NCBI GenBank assembly: GCA_015067375.1
Contig: SVMQ01000120.1
Location: forward strand, 1-6,892
Length of the DNA stretch: 6,892 bases
Source: Oscillospiraceae bacterium
Lineage (GTDB): Bacteria; Bacillota; Clostridia; Oscillospirales; Ruminococcaceae
Direction: 5' to 3'
The notes under the pieces are model-generated. The model was not told where the DNA came from and searched no databases. It worked only from the letters and a program-made list of their open reading frames with translations. The translations under genes and the position numbers were made by a program. Below, piece by piece: positions 4,350-6,892 of this stretch. Positions within the stretch are counted from its first letter, which is position 1, and the number at the start of each line of letters is the position of its first letter.

Positions 4350-6485
4350 ATGACTATGAGAAAAAAATTCCTGTCTGCTATGCTTGCGGCTTCCGTCGCT
4401 GCTACAACTGTACCTGTAATGTCGCTTACTTCCTCCGCGGCAGTGGATATCCGCTATGACGAGGACGACCTTGTATGGGATGAGCTGTTCTATGCGGACG
4501 GTCAGCTGTGCGAGCCTGTAATAAAGGTGCTTGAAAAGCAGCTGAAAAAGGACTACGACGAGATGACATTCGATGATCTGCTGGATATCCAGACACTGGA
4601 TCTCAGCGGACTTGAGCTTGAGGGTCTGCCTGGTGTTATCCAGTACTGCTTCCGTATGCGCACTCTCGATCTGTCGGAGAACCGCCTGCGCAGCGCTGAT
4701 GTAAACAGTCTTGATCTTACATATTGCACAGCGCTCGCATCTGTTGATATCAGCAACAACTATCTGACATCCGTACCCTCCTGGTTCGTTTCCACAGATA
4801 TCGCAAAGAAGGATATCTCCAACAACCTTATCGGCACAACAAATCAGCGTTCCGTTAAGATCAACAGCACGACTTTCTACTTCATGATAGGCGATACTGT
4901 GAATGAAGCTGAATTTAAGGATAAGATCCTGTCAATGCTAAAACTGAGCGACGGTACAAAGCTGCCTGATTTCTTCTATGATCCCGAGCTTCCTACCTAT
5001 GTTATCCCTGAGGGCTTTGATAAGGACGACTACAACGACAACACCTACGACCGCAATACCGAGGTATTTGTTGATCTCGATATCTCCAAGTATCTCGACA
5101 AGGACGGCAAGGTAGAAAAGACTGCGACCATCACAGGTACAGCAGGTATCTACACTATCCATTCCAATCAGAATACATCCGTTGCATTCAAGGTGTATCT
5201 GCTGGACGGAAACGATCCCACTACCGTAAAGGTGCGCCTTGAAACGCTCATCAACGAGTGCGATCAGCTTGAAAAGGACGACTACACTACAGGCAGCTGG
5301 ACATCTTACGAGGCAGCGCTCAAGTCTGCAGAGGCTATCCTTGATTATACCTCTGCTGATACAGATATGCTGAAGAATGCGCTGGATAACCTCAACGCTG
5401 CAAAGAACGGTCTTATCATGGGCGTTACTTCCGCGACAAAGGATACTCTCAAGGAACTTATCACTATCTCCAAGAAGTTCGATGAGCAGGAGTATTCCAC
5501 TTCCAGCTGGAAGAAGTTCAAGAAGGCTGTTGACGCAATGCAGGCTTGCCTTGACAACACAGAAACATCCATCAACGAGGCTAATGCTGCAATAAAGGAT
5601 TACCAGTCCGCACAGGCAGGTCTTACCACTACATTACAGGTGAAGCCTGCAAAGATACTTAAGAGCGAGTTCGATACTATCTACGGCGAGGATAAGATCG
5701 TTTCCGCAAAGGGCACTACACGCGGCGGCTACAAGTATTCATGGGTATTCAACGGTAATGATCTGACAGCTCCTGCTGATTTCGATCCCGAGATCAAGTT
5801 CGAGTCCCAGTACGAGGAGAGCATCCGCTTTGAGGTAGGCAGCGCAAGCGACTATCAGTTGCTGTCCTTTGCACAGGCGGGCGCATTCCCCGGAAGCGCT
5901 CTTGTAACTATCGATGTTTCCGATGTATACACAGAGGGTACTTATCGTCTGTACAAGTGGAACACATCCGCTAAGAAGTCTGAGTTCGTCAAGGAAGTGA
6001 AGATCGAGGACGGTGAGGTAGAGTTCACCATCGACAACGGCGGTGATTACTTTATCAGCTCTGTTCTTCAGAACTTCCAGATGATCTCTTCCAACTTTGA
6101 TATCAACCACGACAAGCTTACTATTTCGGGTAAGTACAAGAAGAAGTACACAGTTGCAGATTTCAGAACCTCCATCGAAAACGGCGAGGCTGTCGAGATA
6201 CTTGCTGTTGACGGCTCCAGAGTTTCTGACACTGCTTATATCGCAACAGGTATGACAGCTGCTGCAGCAAACAGCGATGTTGCTTACACCATCATCGTTC
6301 CCGGTGACTGCGACGGCGACGGCAACGTTACATCTCTCGACTCTGTTGAGATACTTCGCGCTATCGTTGGCGAGGAGGCGCTCACGACATATCACGCAAA
6401 GGCTGCGGCTGATGTTACAGGTGATGGCTGGGTGCGTGTTGATGACGCTGTGTCTATCCTCAAGTACTGCATCGGAATGGAGTAA
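4350..6485 (+). CDS. secreted dockerin protein with leucine-rich repeats and FIVAR-like repeats
   Basis: The 711-residue protein begins with a signal peptide (MTMRKKFLS, hydrophobic core, likely cleavage after SAA at 31). Residues of about 75-160 hold leucine-rich repeats with the pattern LxLSxNxL (LDLSENRL 106-113, VDISNNYL 132-139). A beta-rich acidic region follows (about 165-290), then two FIVAR-like three-helix repeats (about 293-356 and 361-426, each with a W-x2-[FY]-x2-A core), a beta-rich domain (about 440-575) and a short module (about 580-650). The C-terminus is a type I dockerin with two EF-hand-like calcium loops (D653, D655, D657, D664; D688, T690, D692, D699), which anchors proteins to cohesins of a cellulosome-like scaffold. 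No glycosidase, esterase or protease domain is recognised, so a binding or structural role is likely. The start is ATG 4350: GAAAGG (4335-4340) is nine bases away, while the in-frame ATG at 4341 abuts it. Confidence 0.93.
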   Translation: MTMRKKFLSAMLAASVAATTVPVMSLTSSAAVDIRYDEDDLVWDELFYADGQLCEPVIKVLEKQLKKDYDEMTFDDLLDIQTLDLSGLELEGLPGVIQYCFRMRTLDLSENRLRSADVNSLDLTYCTALASVDISNNYLTSVPSWFVSTDIAKKDISNNLIGTTNQRSVKINSTTFYFMIGDTVNEAEFKDKILSMLKLSDGTKLPDFFYDPELPTYVIPEGFDKDDYNDNTYDRNTEVFVDLDISKYLDKDGKVEKTATITGTAGIYTIHSNQNTSVAFKVYLLDGNDPTTVKVRLETLINECDQLEKDDYTTGSWTSYEAALKSAEAILDYTSADTDMLKNALDNLNAAKNGLIMGVTSATKDTLKELITISKKFDEQEYSTSSWKKFKKAVDAMQACLDNTETSINEANAAIKDYQSAQAGLTTTLQVKPAKILKSEFDTIYGEDKIVSAKGTTRGGYKYSWVFNGNDLTAPADFDPEIKFESQYEESIRFEVGSASDYQLLSFAQAGAFPGSALVTIDVSDVYTEGTYRLYKWNTSAKKSEFVKEVKIEDGEVEFTIDNGGDYFISSVLQNFQMISSNFDINHDKLTISGKYKKKYTVADFRTSIENGEAVEILAVDGSRVSDTAYIATGMTAAAANSDVAYTIIVPGDCDGDGNVTSLDSVEILRAIVGEEALTTYHAKAAADVTGDGWVRVDDAVSILKYCIGME

Positions 6486-6520
6486 TATGTGCAGATGCAC
6501 TATGATACCATGGAGGCGTA

Positions 6521-6892
6521 ATGAATACAAAAACGATTGCTGAAAATCGTAAGGCAAGGCATGAATATTTCATCGTTGAAAGCCTTGAAGCAGGCATAGA
6601 GCTGTTTGGTACGGAGGTAAAATCCATCCGTGCAGGCGGCGTAAATCTAAAGGATGCATGGATATCCATCGACGACGGTGAGGCTTTTATCAAGAATATG
6701 CACATATCGCCCTACGAGAAAGGCAACATATTCAATCGTGACCCCTATCGAGTACGCAGGCTGCTTCTCCATAAAAAGGAGATCATGAAGCTCCATGCCA
6801 AGGTGCAGCAGGACGGCTACGCCCTGATCCCCCTGTCCCTCTATCTGTCCGGTTCCCGTGTGAAGGTGGAGCTGGCGCTGGCCCGGGGCAAA
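6521..6892 (+). CDS. smpB: SsrA-binding protein SmpB, 3' end outside the window
   Basis: SmpB binds tmRNA (SsrA) and brings it to stalled ribosomes for trans-translation. The first 124 codons are present; the family is usually about 150-160 residues, so the basic C-terminal tail that enters the decoding site is missing here only because the window ends. Family motifs are NRKARHEY (9-16), [10 protein letters not shown] (30-39), NLKDAW (42-47), [11 protein letters not shown] (59-69) and the basic [12 protein letters not shown] (77-88). Start ATG 6521 is preceded by TGGAGG (6511-6516), four bases away. The gene follows the dockerin gene after 35 bases with no terminator and no evident promoter, so read-through is likely. 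From about 6781 to the end G+C rises to about 63% against about 44% before (hand count), with a switch to GCC, CTG and CCC codons, although the protein stays a normal SmpB. Confidence 0.95.
   Translation, partial: MNTKTIAENRKARHEYFIVESLEAGIELFGTEVKSIRAGGVNLKDAWISIDDGEAFIKNMHISPYEKGNIFNRDPYRVRRLLLHKKEIMKLHAKVQQDGYALIPLSLYLSGSRVKVELALARGK

Noticed and set aside
5739..6557. Long open frame on the - strand opposite the dockerin gene
   Set aside because: It mirrors the codon pattern of the real gene, has no recognisable domain, and runs through the dockerin and the smpB start.
1..6892. CRISPR arrays, insertion sequences, integrase or transposase genes
   Set aside because: No regularly spaced repeats, no terminal inverted repeats with a transposase, and no integrase motif were seen on either strand.

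Overview
The window looks like chromosomal DNA from a gut Firmicute of the Ruminococcus/Oscillospiraceae type. The reasons are a secreted protein ending in a calcium-binding type I dockerin (a cellulosome hallmark), strong Shine-Dalgarno sites, sigma-A style promoters and clear rho-independent terminators. Genus is an inference; nothing here fixes the species. All recognised genes are on the + strand.

Layout. (1) 1-80: the 3' part of a tRNA, most likely tRNA-Asn, cut by the window edge, then its terminator. (2) 81-323: a tiny unit with a promoter, a strong Shine-Dalgarno, a 48-codon reading frame with a lipoprotein signal peptide and apparently a CTG start, then a terminator that overlaps its end. 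It may be a real small lipoprotein or the stump of a lost one. (3) 346-3789: a two-gene operon with a near-consensus promoter. The first gene encodes a 781-residue fusion of a polysaccharide pyruvyl transferase domain to an FrhB-like (coenzyme F420 hydrogenase beta subunit) iron-sulfur flavoprotein domain. The second encodes a 321-residue multi-spanning protein of the flippase-like YbhN/AglD family. Together they suggest modification and membrane handling of a surface glycan or lipid-linked sugar. The operon ends in a perfect 26-base palindrome. (4) 3790-4212: a small locus with two overlapping frames, a 50-residue membrane-like peptide and a 57-residue zinc-ribbon peptide. A slippery T TTT TTC sequence could join them. 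A strong terminator follows. (5) 4255-6485: a good promoter with a palindrome just past the expected start of transcription, then a 711-residue secreted protein: signal peptide, leucine-rich repeats, a beta-rich region, two FIVAR-like helical repeats, further beta-rich modules and a C-terminal dockerin. No catalytic domain is recognised. (6) 6521 to the window end: smpB, the tmRNA partner of trans-translation, cut by the edge. It lies 35 bases after the dockerin gene with no terminator between, and its last 110 or so bases are much richer in G+C than the rest.

The points most worth a second look are the pyruvyl transferase-FrhB fusion, the overlapping-frame zinc-ribbon locus, the non-catalytic dockerin protein, and the composition break inside smpB.
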